A stretch of DNA of 21,881 nt from DATLGB01 sp038232275. Its GTDB lineage: Bacteria; Actinomycetota; Thermoleophilia; Solirubrobacterales; Solirubrobacteraceae. A program made the position numbers and the translations under genes. A model generated the notes under the pieces. That model worked only from the letters and a program-made list of their open reading frames with translations. It had not been told where the DNA came from and made no database searches. The stretch covers positions 1-21,881 of the forward strand of contig JBBSIC010000055.1 in the NCBI GenBank assembly GCA_038232275.1, given 5' to 3'. Below are positions 1 through 7,180 of this stretch, piece by piece (the stretch's first letter is position 1; the number at the start of each line of letters is the position of its first letter).

Positions 1-339
1 CCGCACACCCCCCGCCCCGGCGGGCGCCAACCCCCCCCGGCGCCCCCCCGGCCGCACGGGCGCGCCCCCGGGCGCGCGGCGCGCCGGGCGCGCGGGCCGG
101 CGGTCGCCGGCGTGGTCCCGGCGCCGGTACGGCCAGGGCGCGCCGTCGGGCAGCGGGATGGCGCTGCCCGGGACCGGCGGAGGCCAGTCCGGCAAGGGGC
201 TGCCCTCTCCGCCGTCGTCGTTCTCGCCGGGATTCGGGCCCTCGCCGCGCTGGCGCGAGAACCAGATGAGCCATGCGATCAGCCCGCCCACGTCGAAGAC
301 GCGAATGCCGACCATGAAGATCCACCCGGCCGTGCTCAC
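1..339 (-). CDS. Small single-pass membrane protein, hypothetical (partial, runs off left edge)
   Basis: An uninterrupted minus-strand frame starts with GTG directly after the TGA of the upstream protease gene (0 nt gap) and stays open for 113 codons to the window edge. Residues about 5-27 form one hydrophobic, Trp-rich membrane segment (…WIFMVGIRVFDVGG… then …IAWLIWFSRQR), followed by an acidic and Gly-rich stretch (GENDDGGEG), a Pro-rich stretch (DWPPPVPGS, IPLPDGAPWPYRRRDH) and an Arg/Pro/Gly-rich basic tail. Codons in the first 80 positions end almost always in G or C. The tail falls in C/G homopolymer runs, so its exact reading is uncertain. From memory it resembles small actinobacterial proteins with a Trp-rich membrane segment and an LPDxxPWPxRRRDH element, function unknown. 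The immediate adjacency suggests translational coupling with the protease gene. No function is assigned. Confidence 0.65.
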   Translation of the reverse strand, partial: MSTAGWIFMVGIRVFDVGGLIAWLIWFSRQRGEGPNPGENDDGGEGSPLPDWPPPVPGSAIPLPDGAPWPYRRRDHAGDRRPARPARRAPGGAPVRPGGRRGGLAPAGAGGVR

Positions 340-1569
340 TCAGCGCACCGTAGCGCGGGAGAGGCGGATCGCCAAGCGCTCGCCGGGTGCGAACGCCAGC
401 GTGGTCGCGCCGCGGCGGGTGGCGACCGCCACGGCGCCGTCGCGCAGGTGGTAGGCGCCGTGCGCGACGGCCCTGGCGCCGAGTCCCTCGGTGAGTGTGG
501 CGCGCAGCGCGGCGCCGAACTGCGCCCGGTCGTGCGGCGTGTCCCACGTCCAGCGCATGACGAGCACGTCGTGGCCGGAGCGCTCGTACAGCGCGTAGTG
601 GTCGCCGCCCCAGCCCGCGGCCGCGTCGGGCTGCGGCCGGCCCGAGAGCGCGAGCCACTGGGCCGTCTGGAACTCCCCGAAGGTCCCGTCGGTGAGCCGG
701 ACGTAGCCGGCCCCGGGCGACGGGGTCCGCACGCGGTCGGGCTCCTCGGCGGCCAGCCACTTGGCCGGGTGCAGGATCTGTTCGGTGGACGTGGGCGGGC
801 GGGTGCGCTCCGCGAGGTCGACGAGCGTCCAGTGGCCGCCCGCGCGCTGATAGAGCGTGCCGACGAAGCGCTGCCCCTGCTCGTAGGGAAAGAGCAGGCC
901 GGCGGTGACAAACGGCGGGAGGTTGCCGGTGGAGGCGCTCGAGAACGAGCCGCCGAGCAGCCCGCCCAGCGCGACGTCGGACTTGAAGTAGCGCGCGAGG
1001 TAGGCGTACATGACCTGGGTCGCCGTGCCTTCGACCAGCGCCTTGTAGGCGTAGCCGCGGTCGTCGGAGGCGTCGGCCGCGGACTGGTCGAGCCCGATGG
1101 CCTGGTCGTCGAGCGCGTGCGTGAGCTCGTGTGAGATGACGAACTCGTCGAGCACGCGGTTCGCGGTCGCCGCCCCCTCCACGATCTTCAGCCGCTTGGA
1201 GACGGGGTCGTAGTAGCCGGCGACCTGCTCCCCGAACACCGACGCGGACACCCTGCGCAGGTCGGTGCCGACCGGCAGCAGCCCGAGCGTCTCGTACAGC
1301 GCCTCGTCGGCCGCGCGGGCAGCGGGCGGGTAGCCACGGTCGAGGTCGGCGAGCCCGTCCCTGGTGGCCTGCGCCGCGCTGACGCGGACCGGCTTGGGGA
1401 TCGCTGAGTAGCGCAGCCCGCGCAGGGTCTCGACGCGCCCGGCGATCGTCGCGACCGAGGAGGCCGGGGCAGGCGCCTTCGCGGGCTTGGGGTCCGGCTT
1501 GTCCAGCCCGAAGCCGACCAGGAGAAAGATCGCCAGGAGGGCCGCGATGATGACGTAGGGCGTGCGCAT
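340..1569 (-). CDS. Membrane-anchored HEXXH metalloprotease-like protein
   Basis: The protein is 409 aa. An upstream in-frame extension exists, but the ATG at 1569 is chosen because the protein then opens with a classic signal anchor (residues about 5-22, hydrophobic) followed by a Pro/Ala/Lys linker. A zinc-binding HELTH motif lies at residues 147-151 within a helix (FVISHELTHALDDQ), and a likely third zinc ligand, Glu180, follows in VEGTATQV, which is the gluzincin arrangement. The remaining 220 residues contain no motif I recognise. It probably acts outside the cytoplasmic membrane, tethered by its N-terminus; the substrate is unknown. It is divergent from the dehydrogenase gene over only 25 bases and is followed without a gap by a small membrane protein. 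Protease activity is inferred from the motif only. Confidence 0.8.
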   Translation of the reverse strand: MRTPYVIIAALLAIFLLVGFGLDKPDPKPAKAPAPASSVATIAGRVETLRGLRYSAIPKPVRVSAAQATRDGLADLDRGYPPAARAADEALYETLGLLPVGTDLRRVSASVFGEQVAGYYDPVSKRLKIVEGAATANRVLDEFVISHELTHALDDQAIGLDQSAADASDDRGYAYKALVEGTATQVMYAYLARYFKSDVALGGLLGGSFSSASTGNLPPFVTAGLLFPYEQGQRFVGTLYQRAGGHWTLVDLAERTRPPTSTEQILHPAKWLAAEEPDRVRTPSPGAGYVRLTDGTFGEFQTAQWLALSGRPQPDAAAGWGGDHYALYERSGHDVLVMRWTWDTPHDRAQFGAALRATLTEGLGARAVAHGAYHLRDGAVAVATRRGATTLAFAPGERLAIRLSRATVR

Positions 1570-1582
1570 CGTCGTAGCAGCG

Positions 1583-1594
1583 TAGATTTCCCGC
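1583..1594 (+). promoter_or_regulatory. Putative leaderless promoter (-10) of the SDR gene
   Basis: TAGATT at 1583-1588 fits the TAnnnT pattern of actinobacterial -10 boxes and ends 6 bases before the ATG at 1595, so transcription would start at or next to the start codon. No Shine-Dalgarno sequence is present, and no good -35 hexamer is visible. Confidence 0.45.
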
Positions 1595-2317
1595 ATGCCC
1601 GACCGCGCAGCCATCGTCACCGGAGCCTCGCGAGGCATCGGCCTCGCCATCGCCGACGTGCTCGGACAGGAGGGCTTCGGCCTCACGATCACGGCCCGCA
1701 AGCCCGACATGCTCGCGGCCACCGCCGAGGCGCTGCGCGCCAAGGGCTACGAGGTCGAGGCGGTCCCGGCGAACCTGATGGACGAGGAGGCGATCATCGG
1801 CGTCGTCGCCAGACACCGCGACCGCTTCGGCCGACTCGACGCGCTCGTCAACAGCGCGGGTGTCGGGATCGGGGCGGCCGCCGACGAGCACCAGGCCAGG
1901 CGCGTGGACATGCAGCTCGCGGTCAACGTCCGCGCGATCGTCCTCTTTTATCGCGAGAGCGCGGAGATGCTCAAGGCCGCCGGCGCCGAGCACCGCAAGG
2001 CGCTCGTCGTCAACATGGCCTCGATCGCCGGCAAGTCCGGCCAGCCCTGGCTGTCGGTCTACTCGGCGACGAAGTTCGCCGTCGTCGGCTACACGCAGGC
2101 GATGAACAAGGAGCTCGGCGGCGCGGGCGTCAAGTCCGTCGCCTTCTGCCCAGGCTTCGTCGACACCGACATGACCGAGTTCGTCAAGCGCTCCGTGCCC
2201 GCCGCGGACATGATCCGCCCGCAGGACATCGGCGAGGCCGTCCGCTTCTTGCTCAAGCTCTCTCCCGCCTGCGTGGTGCCCGAGATCGTCTTCCAGCGCC
2301 CGGACGAGATCCTGTAG
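1595..2317 (+). CDS. Short-chain dehydrogenase/reductase (SDR family oxidoreductase)
   Basis: A 240 aa classical SDR with a Rossmann fold. The cofactor motif TGASRGIG is at residues 9-16, the NSAG variant of NNAG at 86-89, Asn111, catalytic Ser143 (NMASIAG), and the YSATK active-site motif with Tyr156 and Lys160. The PGFVDTDM segment after strand six is typical of the family. Arg35 (in TARK) after the second strand hints at NADP(H) preference, which is an inference. The length is normal for the family and the start lies just upstream of the first beta strand. The substrate cannot be read from sequence. It has its own apparent leaderless promoter and ends 2 bases before the stop of the convergent gene. 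Confidence 0.93.
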   Translation: MPDRAAIVTGASRGIGLAIADVLGQEGFGLTITARKPDMLAATAEALRAKGYEVEAVPANLMDEEAIIGVVARHRDRFGRLDALVNSAGVGIGAAADEHQARRVDMQLAVNVRAIVLFYRESAEMLKAAGAEHRKALVVNMASIAGKSGQPWLSVYSATKFAVVGYTQAMNKELGGAGVKSVAFCPGFVDTDMTEFVKRSVPAADMIRPQDIGEAVRFLLKLSPACVVPEIVFQRPDEIL

Positions 2318-2319
2318 GA

Positions 2320-2919
2320 CTAGGGCTTCGGGGTCAGCCCGTCGACCGTCTGCACGATTAGGTCGACCACCTGGCCCGTGGGAGCCCCGGCTATGGGCAC
2401 CTGGTCGGTCACCGACTTCAGGCCGTCGCCGACCTGCTTGATGACGCTCGGCCGCGGCGTGGGCGCAGGCGCGGCGGGCGTGGACGTCGCGGCCGGCGTG
2501 GGCACGGCGCCGGTGCCCGGCAGGGCGCTGCCCGTGTCGTGCGGCCTCGTCGCGCGCGGCGGGCGCGGCGCGGCCGGCGCCGAACCGCCACCGCCGCCGC
2601 CACGGCCACCACCGCGACCGCCGGCCGTGACCGGCGCCGCAGACGCCGTCCGCGAGGCGGGGGGCGCGCCGGCCCGTGGGCCGCGCGGGCGCACGCGCTT
2701 GAGCAGCCTGCCCGCTTCGGCCGCAGGCCCCTTCGCGGCGGGCGGCGCCACGGACGGGAGGCTGGGGCCGCTGACGGCCTGGCCGATCGCGCCCAGGCCA
2801 CCGAGGCCGCCGCCGCCGATCCCGACGGCCACGGCGGCGAGGACGATCGCCGCAGGGGCGACGAGCGCGCCCGCCGCTGCGCCAAAGGTTCTACGCCGCC
2901 AATGCCGAAGCAGGTCCAT
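2320..2919 (-). CDS. Gly/Pro-rich membrane-anchored hypothetical protein
   Basis: A 199 aa protein. The N-terminus has a basic patch (HWRRR) followed by a hydrophobic, Ala/Gly-rich membrane segment at about residues 13-37, so it is probably anchored with its bulk outside the cytoplasm. The middle is low-complexity: Pro/Ala/Arg stretches and a Gly-rich run (RGGGRGGGGGG) at about residues 100-111. The C-terminal 45 residues are less biased (VIKQVGDGLKSV…, VVDLIVQTVDGL) and may be the only folded part. Its coding direction is supported by the anchor and the ATG start opposite the kinase operon; the plus-strand frames here look like shadows. No family is recognised. It is divergent from the histidine kinase gene and could share its control region, but a shared function is not shown. 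Confidence 0.68.
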   Translation of the reverse strand: MDLLRHWRRRTFGAAAGALVAPAAIVLAAVAVGIGGGGLGGLGAIGQAVSGPSLPSVAPPAAKGPAAEAGRLLKRVRPRGPRAGAPPASRTASAAPVTAGGRGGGRGGGGGGSAPAAPRPPRATRPHDTGSALPGTGAVPTPAATSTPAAPAPTPRPSVIKQVGDGLKSVTDQVPIAGAPTGQVVDLIVQTVDGLTPKP

Positions 2920-2984
2920 GGATCAGGGGAGGATAGGTCGGAGCAGGTGCATTGCCTTCCTTATCGGTCAGGATCCTCCTGCAC
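2920..2984. promoter_or_regulatory. Divergent control region between the Gly-rich protein and the kinase operon
   Basis: These 65 bases separate two divergent starts. On the minus strand TATCCT (2930-2935) lies 10 bases upstream of the ATG at 2919 and is a reasonable -10 box. On the plus strand I see no convincing -35/-10 pair. A GGAG at 2940-2943 precedes a TTG at 2952 by 8 bases, which could support an alternative kinase start. Confidence 0.35.
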
Positions 2985-5432
2985 ATGCGCCGATTGTCAA
3001 TCGCCCGGTCGTTGCTGCTGGCCCTCGTCGGCCTGACGCTGGCGCTCGCCGCCGTCGCGGCACTCGAGGTCGCGAGCCTCTACGCCGCCCGCCAGACCTA
3101 CGAAAACGACCTCGCGCGCACCTATTCCGGCGAGGTCGCCGCCTCCAACGTGCTCACGGCCGGTGTGGTCGAGGAGTCCATCCTGCGCTCCGCTCGCGGC
3201 GGACGGAAGGCCCCCGCGCGAGCGGCACGGGCGTTCGACGAGGCGATCGGCGCGGCGCGCTCGGCCGTCGCCGGCGACCGCCGGTCCACGGCGCTGCTCG
3301 ACCGGGTGCAAAAGACCCAGCGGCGGCTGCGCACGACGCCCCGGCGGGCGATCGACCGGCTCGGCGACCAGCTGAACGCCGCCCGCCAGGCGACCGCCGC
3401 CGTCGCCGCCCAGCAGGCCGTCCGCCGCGGCGCCGCGCGCGATACGGCGTCCTCGCGCACGCACCGTGCCGTGCTGACCGCGGTGATCGCCGGCGCGTTG
3501 GCGCTCGTCGCCGCGCTGGCGCTCGTCTCGATCCTCGTCGGCGGCCTGCGGCGCCCGATGGCCAACCTCGTGTCCGCCACCAGGCGGCTCGCCGACGGTG
3601 ACCTGCGGGCGCGCGTGGAGCCCGACGGCCCGGCGGAGCTGCGGGCGCTCTCGTCCGCGTTCAACGCCATGGCCGATGACCTCGAGAGCGCGCAGCAGCG
3701 CGTCGAGACGGGCCGCCGCCGCCTGTCCGCAGCGATCGAGAGCCTCGGCGACGCCCTGATCATCTGCGACGGCTACGGCCGCGTCGTCCAGGTCAACCCG
3801 CGCGCCGAGACGCTCGTCCCCGGCGTCGTGCCCGGAAACAGCGTCGCCGCCAGCCGGGGCCCGCTGCCGCCACTCGAGCAGGCGCTCGGCCGGGAGGTCG
3901 AGATCGACCACAAGGGCCGCACGCTCGCGGTCACCGCCGCCCGCATGGGCCCGAGCCTCGAGGACGGCGTGGTCTTCACCGTCCGCGACAACACCGAGCG
4001 CGTCCGCCTCGAGCGGGCCAAGAGCGACTTCGTGGCGACCGCCTCGCACGAGCTGCGCAGCCCGCTCACGTCGATCAAGGGCTTCGTCGAGCTGCTCGGC
4101 GGAACGAGCATCAACGAGCGCCAGCGGGAGTTCATCGACATCATCCTGCTCTCGACCAACCGGCTCGTGGACCTCGTCAACGACCTGCTCGACGTGGCCC
4201 GCGTCGAGGCCGGCCAGCTCGAGATCCAGCGCCGGCCGATCGCGGTCGCCGAAGCGGTCCGCGAGGTCGCCGCGCTGATGAAGCCGCGCTTGGACGAGCG
4301 CCTCCAGACGCTCGACCTCGACATCGCCCGCGCGCTGCCCGTCGCCTGGGCCGACCCCGCGCGGGTCCGCCAGATCGTCACCAACCTGCTGACCAACGCG
4401 CACCTGTACACCGACGAGGGCGGGCGCATCAAGATCAGCGTGGGGGCGTCCGGCGATCAGGTCCTGCTCTCGGTGGCCGACGAGGGCCGCGGCATGACCG
4501 CCGAGCAGCTCGCCCGCGTCTTTGACCGCTTCTTCCGCGGGGAGAGCGCGGGCGGCAGCGGGACGGGCCTCGGCCTGTCGATCGTGCGCTCGCTCGTCGA
4601 GCTGCACGAGGGATCGATCGACGTCCAGTCCGAGGTCGGCGTCGGCACGACGGTCACCGTCCGGCTTCCCCGCGCCCCGGCCGTCGGCGACGTCTCGGAC
4701 CCGCGCCGGGCGCTGGTGGGCCGCCGTGTCCTGGTCGTCGAGAACGAGCAGGAGGTCGCCGACCTCATCGTCTCCCAGCTGGCACCGTTCGACGTGGAGG
4801 TCCGCGTCGCCGCCGACGGCGAGCAGGCGCTGGCGCTGCTGCAGCGCGAGCGCTTCGACGCGGTCACGCTCGACATCCTGCTCGGGACCGGCGTCGACGG
4901 CTTCGAGGTGCTGCGGGAGCTGCGCGCGGACGCCGAGCTGCGCCGCACGCCCGTGATCGTGGTGTCGGCCATGGCCGGGCGTGACGCGCTCGCGGCCGAG
5001 TGGTCGGTCAGCAAGCCGATCGATGCGGACGAGCTCACGGACGCCATCGGCTCGGCGATCCTCGCCGGGCGCGCCCGGGTGCTGGTCGTCGGCCGGCCGG
5101 CGATGCGCGACGTGGTCGGCCCCCTGCTTGGCGGGCGCGGCATCGACTTCGCCTGGGCGACCTCCGGCGCCGACGCCGCCCGCCTGTGCGAGGAGACGCA
5201 CTTCGAGGTCGCGCTGGTGGACTCCGGGATGCGCGCGCCCCACGCCGCCCTCGCCCAGCTCGACCTGCGCGGGCGGCGGCTGCGGCGCTCGGTCGTCGTG
5301 TTCTCGACGGCCGGGGACGTCCACGCGCCCGGCATCGCGCGACTGGATCCGGCCCCGGTGCCGATCGAGGACGCGACGCAGGCCGTGGTCGACGCGTTGC
5401 GCGATTCAGCCGGAATCGAAGCTGGCCGTTAG
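2985..5432 (+). CDS. Hybrid sensor histidine kinase with receiver and degenerate second receiver
   Basis: Numbered from the ATG at 2985 (815 aa): membrane segment 1 at 9-30, extracytoplasmic Ala/Arg-rich region 31-160, membrane segment 2 at 162-184, HAMP 185-237, a PAS-like region about 245-345, HisKA with phosphoacceptor His355 (ASHELRSPL), HATPase with Asn471 (N box), DEGRGM (G1, near 499) and GTGLGLS (G2, near 528). A receiver follows at about 582-695 with Asp630 and Lys677; its acidic pair reads E-N rather than D-D. The last 110 residues repeat the receiver pattern but lack the acidic pair and conserved Lys-Pro, although Asp746 remains. It autophosphorylates at the membrane and probably passes phosphate through its receiver. 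A TTG at 2952 with a GGAG upstream is an alternative start adding 11 residues. It heads an operon with HD-GYP and receiver genes. Confidence 0.9.
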   Translation: MRRLSIARSLLLALVGLTLALAAVAALEVASLYAARQTYENDLARTYSGEVAASNVLTAGVVEESILRSARGGRKAPARAARAFDEAIGAARSAVAGDRRSTALLDRVQKTQRRLRTTPRRAIDRLGDQLNAARQATAAVAAQQAVRRGAARDTASSRTHRAVLTAVIAGALALVAALALVSILVGGLRRPMANLVSATRRLADGDLRARVEPDGPAELRALSSAFNAMADDLESAQQRVETGRRRLSAAIESLGDALIICDGYGRVVQVNPRAETLVPGVVPGNSVAASRGPLPPLEQALGREVEIDHKGRTLAVTAARMGPSLEDGVVFTVRDNTERVRLERAKSDFVATASHELRSPLTSIKGFVELLGGTSINERQREFIDIILLSTNRLVDLVNDLLDVARVEAGQLEIQRRPIAVAEAVREVAALMKPRLDERLQTLDLDIARALPVAWADPARVRQIVTNLLTNAHLYTDEGGRIKISVGASGDQVLLSVADEGRGMTAEQLARVFDRFFRGESAGGSGTGLGLSIVRSLVELHEGSIDVQSEVGVGTTVTVRLPRAPAVGDVSDPRRALVGRRVLVVENEQEVADLIVSQLAPFDVEVRVAADGEQALALLQRERFDAVTLDILLGTGVDGFEVLRELRADAELRRTPVIVVSAMAGRDALAAEWSVSKPIDADELTDAIGSAILAGRARVLVVGRPAMRDVVGPLLGGRGIDFAWATSGADAARLCEETHFEVALVDSGMRAPHAALAQLDLRGRRLRRSVVVFSTAGDVHAPGIARLDPAPVPIEDATQAVVDALRDSAGIEAGR

Positions 5433-5443
5433 GGTTCGCCGCC

Positions 5444-6181
5444 GTGCACTTCGACGACACGTCGGTGGAGGACCTGCGGGCGGCACTGGCCGACCGCGAG
5501 CAGGAGGCCGCGGCTCGCGAATCCCAGCTGGCGCGCTACGCCGCGGACCTGCGCGAGACCTTCAAGCAGGAGCGCGAGCGCTCACAGGAGCTCAAGCGGT
5601 CCTACCGCGCCACGGTGCGCGCGCTGGCCAACGCCGTCGAGGCGCGCGACGCCTACACCGGCCGCCACGCCGAGCGCGTCGCCGCCTACGGGCTCGACAT
5701 CGCGGCCGAGGCGGGCATCGACGCCGTCGACTCGCCCGAGATGGAGTTCGGCTTCCTGCTGCACGACGTGGGCAAGGTCGCCGTCCCCGACGCCATCCTG
5801 TTCAAGCCCGCCCCGCTGACCGCCGAGGAGTACACGCTGGTCCGCCAGCACCCCGTGGTGGGCTGGGAGATCCTGCGCGAGATCGACTTCCTCGGCGAGG
5901 CCAAGCTCGTCGTGCGCCACCACCACGAGCGCTGGGACGGAGACGGGTACCCGGACCGCCTGCGCGGGGACGACATCCCGCTGATCGCCCGCATCTTCTC
6001 CGTCGCCGACACGCTCGACGCCCTTACCACCGATCGCCCCTACCGCCCGGCGACCACGCTGCAGAGGGCCCGGGCGGAGATCCGGCGGATGTCGGGCACG
6101 CAGTTCGACCCCTGCGTCGCCGAGGCCTTCGCCCGCGTCCCCGACGCCCGCTTCATCGCGCTGCGCCAGGAGGTCGGATGA
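5444..6181 (+). CDS. HD-GYP domain cyclic-di-GMP phosphodiesterase
   Basis: A 245 aa protein from GTG at 5444, 11 bases after the kinase stop. Residues about 8-52 form a charged, heptad-like coiled coil. The HD-GYP domain spans about 55-240: HAERVAAYGLDIA (metal His75), HDVGK at 107-111 with the HD pair, RHHHERWDGDGYP with GYP at 168-170, and ARIFSVADTLDAL followed by DRPYR. All hallmarks of active HD-GYP enzymes that hydrolyse cyclic di-GMP appear to be present. There is no receiver domain fused to it; instead a stand-alone receiver is encoded next, overlapping by 4 bases. No clear ribosome site precedes the GTG; TAGGGT (5430-5435) is a possible internal -10 box. Function by family is secure, substrate activity is inferred. 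Confidence 0.92.
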   Translation: MHFDDTSVEDLRAALADREQEAAARESQLARYAADLRETFKQERERSQELKRSYRATVRALANAVEARDAYTGRHAERVAAYGLDIAAEAGIDAVDSPEMEFGFLLHDVGKVAVPDAILFKPAPLTAEEYTLVRQHPVVGWEILREIDFLGEAKLVVRHHHERWDGDGYPDRLRGDDIPLIARIFSVADTLDALTTDRPYRPATTLQRARAEIRRMSGTQFDPCVAEAFARVPDARFIALRQEVG

Positions 6182-6564
6182 GCCGCACCATCCTCGTCGT
6201 CGACGACGACCCGCTCATCCGCCGCCTCGTGGCGACGACGCTGGAGGACGTCGCGGGCTTCGACGTGATCGAGGCTCAGGACGGCATCGAGGCGCTGGAG
6301 ATGGCCGAGCAGGCCAGCCCGGCGATCTTCTTCCTGGACATCGACATGCCGCGCATGGACGGCATCACCGCCTGCGGGAAGCTGCGCCAGTTGCCCGAGA
6401 CGGCGGGCGCGACGATCGTGATGCTCACCGCGGCGACCGACGATCGCGCCGAGCGGCGCGCCGGAGAGGCGGGTGCGGACCTCTTCTTGACCAAGCCGTT
6501 CTCCCCGCTCGAGGTGCTGCAGCTCGTCGACCGGATCGGCGAGCGTCACCGGCAGTCGGGCTAG
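6178..6564 (+). CDS. Single-domain response regulator (CheY-like receiver)
   Basis: A 128 aa protein made of one receiver domain and nothing else. The acidic residues DDD are at 9-11, the phosphoacceptor is Asp54 (FFLDIDMP), and the conserved Thr/Ser (MLTA) and Lys (LTKPFS) follow in order. The start is set by an AGGAGGT ribosome site at 6169-6175, five... six bases-range upstream of the ATG, and by an ATGA overlap with the HD-GYP stop. With no output domain it must act by protein contact, most plausibly as a phosphate shuttle from the upstream hybrid kinase or as a partner of the HD-GYP protein. That role is inferred from the operon. Its gene ends 12 bases before the stop of the convergent gene. 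Confidence 0.94.
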   Translation: MSRTILVVDDDPLIRRLVATTLEDVAGFDVIEAQDGIEALEMAEQASPAIFFLDIDMPRMDGITACGKLRQLPETAGATIVMLTAATDDRAERRAGEAGADLFLTKPFSPLEVLQLVDRIGERHRQSG

Positions 6565-6576
6565 CGGCAGACGGGC

Positions 6577-7104
6577 CTAGCGCGTCGCGGCGAGCACGTG
6601 CTCGTCGAGGCGCGCGAGGACGCGCTCGGCGTCGGCCTCCGACCGGCGCGGGCGCAGGCGGCTGATACCGCCGCCGCCCAGGCGCGACGCCCGGATCTGC
6701 TCTTCGGGCACGGGCGCGGGCTTGGCCGGCTCGGGCTCCAGGGCGCGTTGCTTGAGCGCGACGTGGTCGGCGATCGCGGCGCGGAGGTCGGACGGCCCGG
6801 GGTCCGCGCCCAGCGACTGGGTGAGCTGGGACTCGAGGATGATGAGCTCGCGGCGGGAGGCGCGGCGCGCCTTGCGGGTGCCGGCGAAGCCGTCCCACGA
6901 GCGGGCGAAGGCGAGCGCCGCCGAGCGTCCGCCGTTGCGGTGCGCGGCGAGCATCGGGCACATGCCGCCGCTCGAGTCCGTGTAGGCGCCGACGATGATG
7001 TTGTCGCCTCCCCGGATCCCGTCCAGCATCGCTATGCGGGTGTCCTCGGGCAGCAGGTCGATGGCCCGTCGTAGCTCGGTGATAGGGTCGCGCGCTCGCT
7101 TCAT
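6577..7104 (-). CDS. Conserved hypothetical protein (uncharacterised)
   Basis: A 175 aa protein from the ATG at 7104 (MKRARDPITEL). A longer in-frame extension to 7197 is rejected because the ATG sits 7 bases after a strong promoter. Residues 1-100 look globular: IAMLDGIRGGDN, then AYTDSSGGMCPMLAAHRNGG (39-59) with one Cys and one His, then FARSWDGFAG and a basic helix RKARRASRRELIILESQL (78-95). The remainder is a Pro/Ala-rich linker and a charged C-terminal helix. There is no signal peptide or membrane segment, so it is likely cytoplasmic. From memory the GG.CPMLAAHR.GGR and RARRA..REL elements recur in proteins of related actinobacteria, but I know no function. It is divergent from the F420 oxidoreductase gene. 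Confidence 0.82.
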   Translation of the reverse strand: MKRARDPITELRRAIDLLPEDTRIAMLDGIRGGDNIIVGAYTDSSGGMCPMLAAHRNGGRSAALAFARSWDGFAGTRKARRASRRELIILESQLTQSLGADPGPSDLRAAIADHVALKQRALEPEPAKPAPVPEEQIRASRLGGGGISRLRPRRSEADAERVLARLDEHVLAATR

Positions 7105-7140
7105 GGGCTGCACGCTAAGCGCTGTACACGCTCCGGACAA
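7105..7140 (-). promoter_or_regulatory. Leaderless promoter of the 175 aa hypothetical gene
   Basis: Reading on the minus strand, TTGTCC (7140-7135) and TAGCGT (7117-7112) are separated by exactly 17 bases, and the -10 box ends 7 bases before the ATG at 7104. This is the spacing expected for a housekeeping sigma promoter whose transcript begins at the start codon. Confidence 0.6.
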
Positions 7141-7180
7141 GCTTTTCCCTTCTCTTGACAGCGAACTTGCAGCGCCGGGC

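Noticed and set aside
2997..5324. 775-codon open frame on the minus strand opposite the histidine kinase
   Set aside because: It is a shadow frame caused by GC-ending codons; it shows no domain, whereas the plus strand has full kinase and receiver motifs.
6560..6581. GCTAG…CTAGC inverted repeat between the convergent receiver and hypothetical genes as a bidirectional terminator
   Set aside because: Only 5 bp with a 12-base loop and no T runs; it arises from the two facing TAG stop codons.
7155..7160. TTGACA as -35 box for the F420 oxidoreductase
   Set aside because: The hexamer is perfect, but at 17 bases' distance the -10 position would fall on the GTG start itself, and no TAnnnT lies between.
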